Shown here: positions 22,010 through 32,978 of the stretch, in pieces | Layout of the letters: every line of letters starts with the position of its first letter | How positions within the stretch are numbered: position 1 is the stretch's first letter | DNA from: Acanthochromis polyacanthus | Lineage: Eukaryota > Chordata > Actinopteri > Pomacentridae | DNA: 64,000 bases | Assembly: GCF_021347895.1 (NCBI RefSeq) | Contig: NC_067121.1 | Location: 30,987,974-31,051,973 of the forward strand | Direction of reading: 5' to 3' | Program-made: the position numbers and the translations under genes | Notes under the pieces: generated by a model | What the model was told of the DNA's origin: nothing | The model's database searches: none | The model's input: the letters and a program-made list of their open reading frames with translations, nothing else

Positions 22010-22320
22010 TTTACTGACTCCCTGCTGGATGCGACTGTTTGATTTGACGCAGCTGGGAGGTGGGGGGTGGGGGTGGGGGGGTGCGAGGGAGTGAGGAGGA
22101 GGAGGAGGAGGGAGCTGGTTGGTTCTCCAGCGGACTGAAGCGGCCACCAGCCCGCTCCGCTCTGCTCTGACCGGCCGACCAGCAGGTTCCCTCCACCGGC
22201 CTGGACGCTGCGCTCACCGCCACTAAGCGCCGATCAATTGCGGCATTAAATGGACTGCGGCCGCATTGAGGAGGACGTCAATAAGAGCTTTGATAACAAT
22301 GGATAGACAGCGCCTCCCGC
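22010..22320. promoter_or_regulatory. CpG-rich patch, possible promoter or enhancer
   Basis: This ~300-bp stretch about 3.8 kb upstream of ephb3 is clearly richer in G+C and CpG than its surroundings (for example TGACCGGCCGACC, CACTAAGCGCCGATC and GACTGCGGCCGC). It contains a SOX-type AACAATGG motif at about 22295. No exon could be recognised. It may be an alternative promoter of ephb3, a regulatory element, or chance. Confidence 0.35.
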
Positions 22321-22710
22321 GGGTTATTGAGTGGCCTTTGAGGCTGATACTGCATAATAACCATCTGTGATTTGAGTTACACCAGAGATTTGTCTCATCA
22401 GTTGAATCACGCTGGAGATCCTTTGAATAGTAACATGAAGAAAAGCAAATTAGTGCTCTTTTAAACAGCTGGTTCCCAGATCTTACACACTGTTAGCGTT
22501 TAGACGTCAGCTGGGGACTTAATTGATCAAGTACAGTGTATATAAAAAGCATCCAACCACCTTGAAAGTTTTCTTCTTTTATTACTTTTCAACACTGAAT
22601 CATAGTCAGTTTCATACATTTTCAGTTTACTACCAAAAAAGACTCTTTCATGTCAAAGTGATGATTTGCAAAATAAGTGATTGCATAAGTATTCACCCCC
22701 TTTAAAGACT

Positions 22711-23052
22711 ATCCATTATTTTTACACCGCTTAATCCTCATTAGGGTCATGGGGGGCTGGAGTCTATCCCATATGACTCAGGGTGAAGGCAGGGGACACA
22801 GTGGATAGGTCACCAGTCTATCACAGGGCTACACAGAGACTAACAATTACACTTGCATTCACACCGACGGACAGCTTAGAATCACCAATTACCCTCAGCA
22901 TGTTTTTGAACTGTGGGAGAAAGCTGGAGTATTCAGAGAAAACCCATGCATGCACAGGAAGAACGTGTAAACTCCATGCAGAAAGATCACGAGAAGGCCG
23001 GGACGCAAACTGTGGATCTTTTAGCTGCAAGACGAACCACTGAGTCCCCCTT
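22711..23052 (-). mobile_element. tRNA-derived SINE, degraded
   Basis: The sequence is the reverse complement of the family member at 38804-39163. It runs from the RTE-like tail (TACACCGCTTAATCCTCATT) through GTCACCAGTCTATCACAGGG and AGCATGTTTTTGAACTGTGG to the decayed B-box region near 23000. It is nearly full length but diverged. Confidence 0.75.
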
Positions 23053-23501
23053 TGAAAGTGACTAACCTTATGCAAACATAGGTACAAACAGTTACACAAT
23101 TAATTTGAAATGAATGCAGATCTGGGTACGTGGAACTAGTTGGCGAGCGGAGCGGATGAATACGTCGTCACACGGCGCTATAAGACGTCTTTGATCCATT
23201 CTCCTCTTGGATTGTGCTATATTTGCTAACTTTTTGCCCTTCATTATGACTCCCAAGCATAAGTCAGACTCTTCTGATGGCAATGCTTTGAAGAAAAGGA
23301 AAGCCATCTCCATGTGTGCTGTCTGCACTGCAGCATAAAAGCTGCAGCTGTCCAACTAGTTAAACTTGTGCTTGCAAAATGAATAGTGAGTCGTCGCAAA
23401 TTTGACTTCTTTTCTGTGGCTCTTGATACACATTACAGAGTGAAAACTGCAATAAAAAAAGAATAAAACAACATAAATACATGTAAATAAATCCTTTTAA
23501 C

Positions 23502-24427
23502 TTAAAGCTGCTGTCCGGAGTTTCCGTTTGTTTTCAATTTATGTATCATTTTTTAACAAAGCTTAAATGTGTTAGTCTAGTTCGATACTATAATATAAAG
23601 TTAGAATAACGCGATATGAAAATTTATTCCTGAGCTCCGCCTTCCTCTCATAGACCCCCATGTTATTCCAAAAAGCGCCGGTCGCTGCCGACCAATCAAG
23701 TTCGAGCTTCAGCTTTGTCATGCTGTCAATCAACGGTTACGCGCACAGCAAGCAAGCCCATGCAGAGGTGGGCGAGCTACGCACTACGCAACCGCGCGCA
23801 CATTTGTTTTGCTTGTGGAGGAGAGAGCATCAGGGATCAGCAACTTCCAGAAAAGTTACCAATCCCACGGCTTGTCAGGCCAAGAGACTGCAGGACGTTT
23901 TTTGGCTTGGGGTGCTCGCGTCGCTCCCCGACCACGGCCTCCATAGCCCGCCTGATGGCTTCGTTTAGATGCCCGACCTCTGGAGGAAGATGTTGGGGCG
24001 TCTGGGACATACTCTTCGTCAGAGGAGTCATGCAATTCTGAACTCTAGGTAGAAATAAATAAACAATCAAACACATATACACGCGTAAATGCACTAAGTT
24101 TGATAAACAACGTCATCGAGAGGGATACACGAGTGTAATCACATATTGAAACTTTACTAGTTCGTCCTAGCAGATTCATGTTATTTTGGTATTAGGACAA
24201 GTTAGACTCAATACAGCATTCTAACGGAATTCCTTTATTATTTACTAAATGTACGAAATGCAGAAGAGGGGAAAACAGCAAAACAGGCAAGATGCTGCAG
24301 CACTCCGGGCACTTCTCTCATGTACTGCGCGCGTGCACAAATAAAGGGGCGAAATCAGAGGGAGGGAGGGTGGGACCAACAGCGTTTTGGGAGACGCTGC
24401 GATTCAAACTCCGGACAGCAGCTTTAA
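23502..24427 (-). mobile_element. TTAA-bounded element with an exon-like coding stretch
   Basis: TTAA-AGCTGCTGTCCGGAGTTT at 23502 is mirrored exactly by AAACTCCGGACAGCAGCT-TTAA ending at 24427, giving 18-bp inverted ends and TTAA flanks as in the piggyBac superfamily. The minus strand between about 24042 and 23863 carries an acceptor (TTTCTACCTAG) and then reads SSELHDSSDEEYVPDAPTSS, SRGRASKRSHQAGYGGRGRG and PAVSWPDKPWDW before a GTAACT donor or a TAA. The acidic DSSDEEY start resembles the N-terminus of piggyBac-type proteins, but this is inference. The catalytic domain is absent. Confidence 0.65.
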
Positions 24428-25319
24428 CCAGTAAGTCCAAAAATGAAGTCAATGACTTTTGACATTGCCTCTATGGCATTTACAAAGTAGAGAGGAAATG
24501 AAATTAGATATAAAACACTGGGAGCAGGGCAAAACACCGAAGAACATCGGCATAATTAGATCAAGTTGTAAAAACAGCGCAACATATTCTGCTATCTTCT
24601 TCTAAAATGACTCATCCATGCATGAAAGTCTTTGTTATTCATGACTTTTTTGAAGAACTCATCAATATCTTGATGCATGTAACGGTGTTGTTTATATTTT
24701 CGCCAGAGTTCTGACTTAGGGCGAACTTACGACTTACATTATCGACTTACATCAATCTTTAGGAACGAAACTCTCGAGGATCCCTTGTATCTGGAAGGTC
24801 CCATCACTGCTGAATGAGTACGAGGCCATGAAGACAACAAACATTTCAAGCAACTTTGTAAAAAGGGTCTTGAAAAACACAAGTCAGAGCATGAACACAA
24901 GAACATTTCCAACTCACTGAATCTACCTTGGAGTGTGGTTAAATCGATCATTAAGAAATGAGAGGAATATGGCACAGGAGTGAATCTGTCTGTAGCATTT
25001 TGTCCTCAAAACCTGAGTGACTGTGCAAGAAAAAGTCGATTGAGAAAGGCCACCAAGACAGCTATGACTCCCCTGAAGGAGTTGCAAATTTCCAGGGCCA
25101 CGATGGGAAAAACTGTATAATGAAATAGATCAATACTTAAATACAATTGCAATGACGTATTTTACAGTTTAAATTTTTCATTTATTCACGTTACTTTGTA
25201 GAAATTTGCTTTCACTTTGACATGAAAGAGTCTTTTTTTTTTAAAATTCTTCTCCAAGAAGCCAAATTAAATTAACCATAATTAAATGTGTAAAAGCAAT
25301 AGAAGAGGGAAACTTCCAA

Positions 25320-26050
25320 CTTCCACTATCCTACATCTACCTGGGTATCTAGGTGGATAATAAACTCTTTCACAGCATTTAATTACCACTAGGTGGAAAA
25401 AAACTGAAGGTTTGGCTGCTTTTTATGCTCATAATAAGGCCTGCATTCATTTAGCAGTTCAGAAAACACTTTTTCGGGCTGTGTTCTTAAATATTTCAGT
25501 CTATGGAGACATTTATATGCAGGCTGCCACCTCCACTCTTCAACTCTGTGCATCACAGCTCTCGACATTTTATATCCAACTCACTGTCAAGGACGCATCA
25601 CTGTGTGCTCTATAACCTGGTTTCGTGGCCTTCAGTATGGCTGAGGAGGCGACACTGGGAAAACTCCCATCTCATTTGTGTGATTTTCTATCACTTATGA
25701 ACAATTGTTGTAATTTTCACTCATCTAAATGGCTTCTGAACAGAGTGTAGAGGATTTGCTCTGAACTTGGCAGAGCGACCTTCTGCTGTTTTCTTCTATT
25801 TTGCACTCCAGTCGTGGAATAACCTTCAGAACACTCTTCAGCTCCTCGTCTCCTTGGAAGAGTTCACGGCTTTAATCATAAGATGTGTAGCCGAAGACTG
25901 TAGATCCTCAGCTGGGTGTATCTTAATCCCCTGGTTGTTTTACTTTTGTCCTGTGTCTGTTGTTGTCATGTTCGATTTTGTCCATTTTTTGTGACTTTAT
26001 GATGGTGTGCCTTCTTGGCTTTAAGGAAGTTCCTAATTAATAAAATAACA
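25320..26050 (+). pseudogene. 3' end of a decayed non-LTR retrotransposon
   Basis: The plus strand gives YLGI-stop-VDNKLFHS, VYGDIYMQAATSTLQ, RTHHCVLYNLVSWPSV and AVFFYFALQSWNNLQNTLQL in changing frames. These match, from memory, the C-terminal part of a common fish LINE polyprotein (blocks of the type YLGIWLDEKLSF, YGDVIYMHA, THHCVLYDKVGWPSL and AWNQLQ). The segment ends with TTCTTGGCTTTAAGG and an A-rich tail. Several stops and shifts mark it as a relic. The clade is not assigned. Confidence 0.7.
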
Positions 26051-26153
26051 AATAACAATGATGGATAATTTGGTCAATTTCACAATAAAAGCCTCCCTTT
26101 TCTGTAGACTTTTAATGCTAAGTGGCACATCTATGGTTAATAGGCCCCTAAAG

Positions 26154-27056
26154 CAGGAGGGTCAAACATGTGGTCCGCGGGTCAAAACTGGCCTTCCAGA
26201 GCGTCCATTTCGGCCCGCGGGAAGACATAAACTGCAAATTGTAAATTTGCAAAATTATAAATTTAAAATCATTTCTAGACCTTGACAAGTTGTTTTGATC
26301 ATAAAGTAAAATATTACGGTAGATTGTTCGTGTTCGTTTGTGTCTTATTTTTGTAAAATTTTGTCTTGTTTTTGTTGTTTATTTAATCTTTTTGTCTGAC
26401 TTTTGTCATTTGTCTCATGTTTTGTCATTTTGTACTTCCTTTTTGTCTCACTTGTGCTGTTGATCTGATTTTTGATAATTTTGTGTTTCACTTTATTTGT
26501 CATTTTGTGTCTTGTTTTTGTCATTTTTCTATTTTGTCGCGTTGTAATTTTCTCTTTTTTGTTTTGTGACATTTGTCTCATTTTTTTGTCATTTTGTGTC
26601 TCATTTTGGTAATATTTTGTCTTGTTTTTGTTGCTTCTTTTCGTCTGACTTGTTGTTTGCTTTTGTCATTTTGTGTATCCTCTTTGTCCCACTTGTGTTT
26701 TGCCTTCTTGTTGTTTTGTGTTTTGCATGTCGTTTATGTAATTTTTTTGTCACATTTTTGTCGATTGTCCTTTTTATTGATGCTTTGTAACTTTGTCTAA
26801 TTTTGTCTCTTTTGTTTTGTGTTGTTTGTAATAACGTTGCTGAAATTTATCTTTCTTCAGAAATTTCAGGTTGTTTGTAATGTTTTGTAAAAAGATAATT
26901 CCTTACATGTAAACTTTCTTTGCACTAAAACATTCGGGAAAATTTGGATTTGTGGTTATTTATAGATTGTCATGCTCTGATTTTACTGGTCCGGCCCACT
27001 TGAGATCAAATTGGGCTGAATGTGGAACCAGAACTAGAATGAGTTTGACACTCCTG
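26154..27056. mobile_element. non-autonomous hAT element with T-rich interior
   Basis: The inverted ends are CAGGAGGGTCAAACATG on the left and GAGTTTGACACTCCTG on the right. They are flanked by 8-bp target copies CCCTAAAG (26146-26153) and CCTTAAAG (27057-27064) that differ at one base. The subterminal 'gtccgcgggtcaaaactggcc' and 'ggcccacttgagatcaaattgggc' blocks are typical of a widespread vertebrate hAT family. No transposase remains. Confidence 0.78.
26320..26835. repeat. degenerate TTTTGTC-type tandem array
   Basis: About 500 bp consist of irregular repeats built from 'ttttgtc', 'ttttgtgtc' and 'cattttg'. Open frames across it on both strands are a result of the composition. The array forms the inside of the hAT element. 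Confidence 0.75.
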
Positions 27057-27064
27057 CCTTAAAG

Positions 27065-28130
27065 TACTACTGCTGGATACTGAACTTGTTTCCATTTCTT
27101 CTGCAAAAAGATACAGTTTACTCTCATCAAAGTGAGCAAAGTGTCGTCTTGATGGCCTGCCCACCCTCATTAGTTCATGTCATACTCTGACCTTTTGCAG
27201 CCTCCATCTCACAGTGTCTCCCTTTAGGTTCCTTTTACCAGATCCTTTGTCCCCCGTCGGGCTCCAGCGGGTAGAGTGTGTGTTCTGGCTAGTAGCAGCT
27301 CTCAGCTCAGGGACAAGGCTCCCCTTCACACTGATAATTCATCCGTCTGCTTCATCCCCTCCCTTCTGCTGCCTCACATAGGAACACACACATGCAAAGT
27401 CTCCCCCCCTCAAAAGTCCCACTGTGCTGCAAACTTAAGACCTCCCCCCTTTCCTTCTCCAAATCTTCACCCACTCACACCCACCCCTTTTCAAGCAGCT
27501 ACTCTGTCACCTCCACCCCCCCAAAGTTTCTTTTGTTCCTGCGTCTTTGTGTACTAATTAACTACAGTTCAGTTCCCAGCAGGCTTGGGTGAGCCTCCTC
27601 TACTGAAGCCAGTGATGGGCAGCTCTTTTTAACCAGTTATATTCAGACTAAAACAACAAAAAAGACAGTGTTCTTCGGGGCAGCATCAGCGCTTCCATAA
27701 TGAAGGGTGTGACGTAAAGACTGACTGTTGTGTAGCTCTTTTTAATATGTCTTCTTTAGTACCCCTCATTGACTGCATTGTTTGTTTGTGCGTTTTCTCT
27801 TAAAAGCTCCTAAGAGACCGACTGAGAGTATTTTAGATGAAATTTAAAAATCTGCTTTTAAATTCCGCTTTGCAGCAGTCCTTGAATTCCCCCCGGTATC
27901 TTAAAGTGCACGGCACAGTGAGGAATTTCAACCCTTTAATGGGTAAAAAAATCCAATATAACTGCCAGACTCATTTTCCTCTTGTTTTGAAATACCCCAA
28001 GAAGCCCACATTTGACTGACGGTGATTGCAGAATGTGCTGAGCCCATTTGCTTTTAATCTGTAGTGAAAATGGGGTTGGATTGTACTTCTTTGAATGCAG
28101 AAGTTGCAGATGCAGTCGTGCCAAGTTCAT
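27065..28130. other. intergenic, nothing recognised
   Basis: A pyrimidine/C-rich stretch occupies about 27340-27540. No exon, RNA gene or named repeat was recognised. Confidence 0.5.
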
Positions 28131-28472
28131 CCGTACACTGTAGAAAATGGTGAAAATCTGGTGGTAAATGTGCCAGAAAAATTACTTTAAAACCCGGTGG
28201 AATATGGGAATGTTTAAAAACTGTAAAAACAATGAAAATAACGGCAAATATCTGCAAAATCATGATATCTGGATGGGATTTAAATACAAATGTAATATCG
28301 ATCAGTATCGTTGTTTTTTTGTATATGATGAAAACAAATAAAATAATGCCTGGATTTTATCTTATCTTATTTTGCCTACATTTACAGTCAAGCCAATGAT
28401 CATATCATCAAACAAGGCTGCAGTAGCAAACTTGCCGTACCTGATTAACAAAAGGTCCGTGGTTTGGAATTA

Positions 28473-28590
28473 TTTTCAAGCCCACATATATCGGTATTGG
28501 TATCGGTTGATATCGGAATCGGAAATTGAGAGCTGAAATATCGGCATATCGGTTTTTGACAAAAAAGCCAATATCGGACATCCCCATGTA
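28473..28590. repeat. ATCGG-rich dispersed fish repeat
   Basis: 'tatcggtattggtatcggttgatatcggaatcgg' and 'aatatcggcatatcgg' are typical of a common fish hAT-type MITE. Ends were not resolved. Confidence 0.5.
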
Positions 28591-28748
28591 TGAAGTATTA
28601 TCTGTGATTTACCAAAACAGGGAAAATCTGCAAAATAACAGGTCGCTTATGTTAAAATACACGGTTTTCCTTTCAAATAACAAAAAGAAGGTGTGAAACA
28701 ATGATGTCTTAGTACAGTAAGAACTAGTTTAATTTTACAATCAAATGT

Positions 28749-30468
28749 AAAACCATTCGACGCCTCAGGAAGGGGAGGCAGGGCTTCGCTCAGGCTGTGT
28801 ATGGTCGGGGTGGAGAACTGCTGACCCGTACTGGGGATATCGTCGGGCGGTGGAAAGAGCACTTCGAGGAACTCCTGAACCCGGTAAACACGTCCTCTAT
28901 GGAGGAGGCAGAGCCTGAAGACTCGGGGGTATCTGCGTCCATATCCGTGGCAGAGGTCACCGAGGTAGTTAAAAAGCTCCTCGGTGGCAAGGCGCCAGGT
29001 GTGGACGAGATTCGCCCTGAGATGCTGAAGGCTCTGGACATTGTTGGACTGTCTTGGTTGACATGTCTATACAATGTCGCGTGGGCATCGGGTACAGTAC
29101 CTGGGGAGTGGCAGACCGGGGTGGTGGTCCCTATTTTTAAAAAGGGGGATCGGAGAGTGTGTGCCAACTACCGTGGTATCACACTTCTCAGCCTCCCCGG
29201 GAAAGTTTACTCTAGGGTGCTGGAAGGGAGGATTCGGCCGATAGTCGAACCTCGGATTCAGGAGGAGCAATGCGGATTCCGTCCCGGTCGTGGAACAGCG
29301 GACCAGCTCTTTACCCTTGCGGAGCTGCTGAGGGGGTCATGGGAGTATGACCTGCCAGTCTACATGTGTTTTGTAGATCTGGAGAAGGCGTACGACCGTG
29401 TCCCCCGAGGGGCTTTGTGGGAGTATGGGGTCCGAGGCTCGTTGTTACGGGCCGTTCGGTCCCTGTACAACCAAAGTGAGAGCTGTGTCCACATACTCGG
29501 CATTAAGTCAGACACGTTTCCGGTGGGTGTTGGACTCCGCCAGGGCTGCCCCTTGTCTCCAATCCTGTTTGTGGTTTTCATGGACAGGATTTCAAGGCGC
29601 AGTCGTGGTGGGGAGGGTTTTCGGGTTGGGAGCCTCAGGATCGCTTCTCTGCTTTTTGCGGATGATGTGGTTTTGTTGGCATCCTCAGACCGTGACCTCC
29701 GGCACGCACTGGAGCGGTTTGCAGCCGAGTGTGAAGCGGCAGGGATGCGGATCAGCACCTCCAAGTCCGAGGCCATGGTTCTCTGCCGGAAACCGGTGGA
29801 GGGCTTCCTCTGGGTTGGGGGGGAGTTGCTTCCCCAAGCGAAGGAGTTTAAGTATCTCGGGATCTTGTTCACGAGTGATGGGAAAATGGAGCGAGAGATG
29901 AACAGGCGGATTGGTGCGGCGTCAGCAGTAATGCGGGCGTTGTACCGAACCGTCGTGGTGAAGAGGGAGCTGAGCCGTAAGGCGAAGCTCTCAATTTACC
30001 AGTCCATCTACGTTCGAACCCTCACCTATGGTCATGAGCTTTGGGTAGTGACCGAAAGAACAAGATCGCGGATACAAGCGGCCGAAATGAGCTTCCTCCG
30101 TAGGGTGGCTGGGCTCAGCCTTAGAGATAGGGTGAGGAGCTCAGACATCCGGAGGGAGCTCGGAGTAGAGCCGCTGCTCCTTCGCATCGAAAGGAGCCAG
30201 TTGAGGTGGTTTGGCCACCTGATTCGGATGCCTCCAGGGAGACTTCCTCTGGAGGTTTTCCGAGCACGTCCGTCTGGGAGGAGACCCCGGGGCAGACCCA
30301 GAATTCGCTGGAGAGATTATATATCTCGTCTGGCCTGGGAACGCCTCGGGATCCCCCAGGAAGAGCTGGAAAGCGTCGCCGGGGGGAGGGACGTCTGGAA
30401 CGACCTGCTTCGCCTGCTGCCCCGCGACCCGGCCCCGGATAAGCGGAGGAAAATGGATGGATGGATGG
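28749..30468 (+). mobile_element. RTE-type LINE (Rex3-like), 5' truncated, with open reading frame
   Basis: The element is flanked by a perfect 10-bp target duplication AATCAAATGT (28739-28748 and 30469-30478). It ends in a GATG-type tail (AAAATGGATGGATGGATGG). The frame is open from the truncated 5' end at about 28749 through the tail to 30491. Insertion is recent enough that the copy has no stop codon. The endonuclease half of the element is missing, as is usual for target-primed reverse transcription that stopped early. Confidence 0.85.
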
Positions 30469-30491
30469 AATCAAATGTTTTGAAAGAATAA
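28755..30491 (+). CDS. reverse transcriptase of an RTE-type LINE, N-terminally truncated
   Basis: The product would copy element RNA into DNA at a nicked target. Numbering from the GTG codon at 28797, visible domains are the RT fingers (about 105-165, with YRGITLLSLPGKVYSR and CGFRPGRGTADQLF), motif A CFVDLEKAYDRVP (191-203), motif B GLRQGCPLSPILF (247-259), and motif C LLFADDVVLLA (285-295) with both catalytic Asp. These are followed by the thumb and a basic C-terminal region (RPSGRRPRGRPRIRW). In related fish copies, from memory, the stretch after RVPRG is about four residues longer, so a small in-frame deletion is likely between motif A and B. The apurinic endonuclease domain is absent. 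There is no true start codon, because coding runs in from the truncated 5' end. Confidence 0.85.
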   Translation: MRRLRKGRQGFAQAVYGRGGELLTRTGDIVGRWKEHFEELLNPVNTSSMEEAEPEDSGVSASISVAEVTEVVKKLLGGKAPGVDEIRPEMLKALDIVGLSWLTCLYNVAWASGTVPGEWQTGVVVPIFKKGDRRVCANYRGITLLSLPGKVYSRVLEGRIRPIVEPRIQEEQCGFRPGRGTADQLFTLAELLRGSWEYDLPVYMCFVDLEKAYDRVPRGALWEYGVRGSLLRAVRSLYNQSESCVHILGIKSDTFPVGVGLRQGCPLSPILFVVFMDRISRRSRGGEGFRVGSLRIASLLFADDVVLLASSDRDLRHALERFAAECEAAGMRISTSKSEAMVLCRKPVEGFLWVGGELLPQAKEFKYLGILFTSDGKMEREMNRRIGAASAVMRALYRTVVVKRELSRKAKLSIYQSIYVRTLTYGHELWVVTERTRSRIQAAEMSFLRRVAGLSLRDRVRSSDIRRELGVEPLLLRIERSQLRWFGHLIRMPPGRLPLEVFRARPSGRRPRGRPRIRWRDYISRLAWERLGIPQEELESVAGGRDVWNDLLRLLPRDPAPDKRRKMDGWMESNVLKE

Positions 30492-30862
30492 ACTAGCATT
30501 TGAAAAAGAAAAACAGATTTTGATGTGGACATTACTTATAATTCTGGCCTGTTTTATTTGTCAATATGGAAATCATTACTTCTTTGTGTGATTTCACTAG
30601 ATACTATCTGTAATTTATCAGAAATTGGTCAAATCTGAAAAATAGTTAAAAATTTTCCATTTTTTTGTACAGAATTTTTCTTTCAAACAGCAGCAGACAT
30701 CTTTAAGTAATGATATTTCTGCTGATTTAAATACAATAAAAATAGTGTAACTTTACGGCCAAAGAATGTAAAAGAATGAATTGTGCCATTCATATAAATA
30801 CAGATTTTAGATGGTCTGTTTTTTTTCAGTTACTATGTATACTGATTTTTTTTTTACAGTGT

Positions 30863-32978
30863 ACTGTATCTCCAGGTGTTGTTTGAGTTGGACCTTTCAC
30901 CTCCTCAGACGTGATGAACTGGCCGTCAGATCCGAAGCTTTACAGTCACAGGCTGGACTGGGATTGTGTGCGCTTCAGTTGTTGCCGCGACAGGTGGAAA
31001 AAAGAATTGCTGCTCTGGAGAGTCTTCCTATATCCTGCTGCAGATGAGAAATCAGTTCTCAGGCTCTGGGGGAAAAATACATATTTTACAGAGCATGGAG
31101 TGAAGACATGAAGAGCCAAGGATGAGGTGGAGGGAATGAAAACTAGCTCTGTGGGACAGCAGTGTTAAGCTGACAAGAAGGGATGACAGAACATCTCCAC
31201 AAAGCCAGACTGTCTCCTGCAAACTATTTGTGAATTATGGAGTCTGTCCAGTCCAGCACTCAGTGTGTATAACAAACATGCGTGTGCAGATGGAGCTTTG
31301 TGTGCGTGACTTGTAGATTTATGTTCAACACATGCAGCCATTTTTGTATTAAACTTACATGAATGCAGCCAGTTCCTTATTTACGTTCTGAGCTTGTGCT
31401 CTGTCTATACGTTTCTTTCACTGCAGCGCCTAAATACAGCCAGCATGAGAATGAAAATGCAAAGAGGGGGAAAGCTAAAGACCATATTCATGCTTAGGAT
31501 GAATAATTTACAACAAGACCAAGCAGTGCAGAGAAAATGAATTAAGCAGGCTAATCATAGGGATCTTTACAATAAATTCTCTTTCAATCCATAAAAGAAC
31601 AATCAATATAGTCTGATTAAATTGGTGTCTATTCCACTTTAAATCTATGAAAACTCAAGCTGAAGTTGACCATTAAATTGATGCAATACAGTACATTATC
31701 ACCATCATTTATTGCAGTAGCTATGGAGCCTTTGATCATTTCATGCTCTTCATCTGCAGACTGAGTTTGCAGAGATATGATGGAATTGTAGTCAAATTTG
31801 CTCCTTTTTTTTCTTTAAGAACTGCTCATCTACTTAATGGAAACTGATGATTGTGTTATGATCAGTCGCTCCACTAAATGGATCTGGAGATGAGGATGTT
31901 TTACAAGTAGACAAGAGGGAACCTCAGCTGAACATTAAAGTTTAGTTATGTTCGCAGAAACTCAATTAAACATGACCTTCAGTCTGAATAGTCGTCTTGA
32001 GGAGCTAATTCTGTGTTTCATGGGCTGACTTTTAACATGTTTGCTACTGTGGTAATATTCTCACTCTGACACAGAGTCATTAGCTAATGAATTAAAAATA
32101 ACTGCTATATTTGGAGAAACAGTGAGACATTTTTGGGAGTCGAGATTTATAGCACTCACACCTAAATAGGAAGCTACAGCTGTTAGTCGGCTAGGTTCAG
32201 TTTAGCAGGAAGCAGTGTTAACATGTACAAAATGATCGTATCTGGACGATAATTTTGCAAAAATCTTATAATAAGATATAAGATAATTTCATCATATTGT
32301 GACTAAGTTTAGGCTGTTTTATTTTAGCGTTTTAGAATAAAAAAAAACCTGATTTCATGTCTGCCTTCATGCATGTTTTAACGTAAGGTAATGAGACATG
32401 TTTTTATTTAAATATATATTCAGATATACATTTTGGCCTGTTTTGTTCTGTTTTCTTTTTTACTGTCAATATGTAACTCATTGCTGTTTTCTGTGATTTC
32501 ACTGTTTTTCAACAAAATAGGGGTAATGTATGGAATAGTGAGAGTGCCAAATTACAAAAATTAATCTATAAACAAATAAGCAAATACAAGTGGAAACATA
32601 AAGATGAATACATAAAATTAAAGATAAACATATTTTATATATAAAGAAATATTAATCAAAAAATGAATCCATAAAAGGAAAGATATAAAGACAAATAAAT
32701 AAAAAATGAAAGAAATGTGCTTATAAATGTAAAAGATAAAAATACTGTGGCAATATAAATGCAAGTTAAAGCAGCATTATAACATAATGTCGCTTTAAAA
32801 GCAAAAGATAAACACATTTCTTCTTCTTATTTTTATTATTATATTTGTTTTTATATTTGTAAACATTTATAAGACTTATAAAGTCTCTGGGCCATGGACT
32901 GTCTCATGATGATGCCCATCTGTCACTCAGTGTTGCCCCATTCAAAACTATGCAGAATTGTAAGGGTTAATACAATGT
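30863..32978. other. intergenic, nothing recognised
   Basis: This is AT-rich DNA. 32540-32830 is particularly rich in AAATAAA/AAAGATAAA-like words. No exon or named element was recognised. Confidence 0.5.

Larger units (their letters stand above)
22524..25300. mobile_element. old DNA-transposon copy with two nested insertions
   Basis: The left part (22540-22700) contains 'aaagttttcttcttttattacttttcaacactgaatcatagtca' and 'gactctttcatgtcaaagtga', which return inverted at 25190-25315. The interior at 24739-25090 resembles, inverted, 49737-49860. A SINE (22711-23052) and a TTAA-bounded element (23502-24427) have landed inside. No intact gene remains. Outer boundaries are approximate. Confidence 0.45.
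28134..30862. mobile_element. possible AT-rich MITE split by a LINE
   Basis: TACACTGTAGAAAAT at 28134 and its inverse-like TTTTTTTTTACAGTGTAC at about 30847 could be the ends of one AT-rich element, interrupted by the LINE at 28749-30468. The related TTTACAG/CTGTAAA-rich stretches on both sides of the LINE support this, but the ends are short. Confidence 0.35.

Noticed and set aside
26345..26800. Open frames in the TTTTGTC array
   Set aside because: Composition artefact: Lys/Thr-rich on one strand and Phe/Leu/Val-rich on the other.
28797..28799. GTG as a genuine start of the LINE protein
   Set aside because: Similarity to the RT polyprotein (RRLRKGRQGFAQAV) continues upstream to the truncation point, so this is an internal codon.
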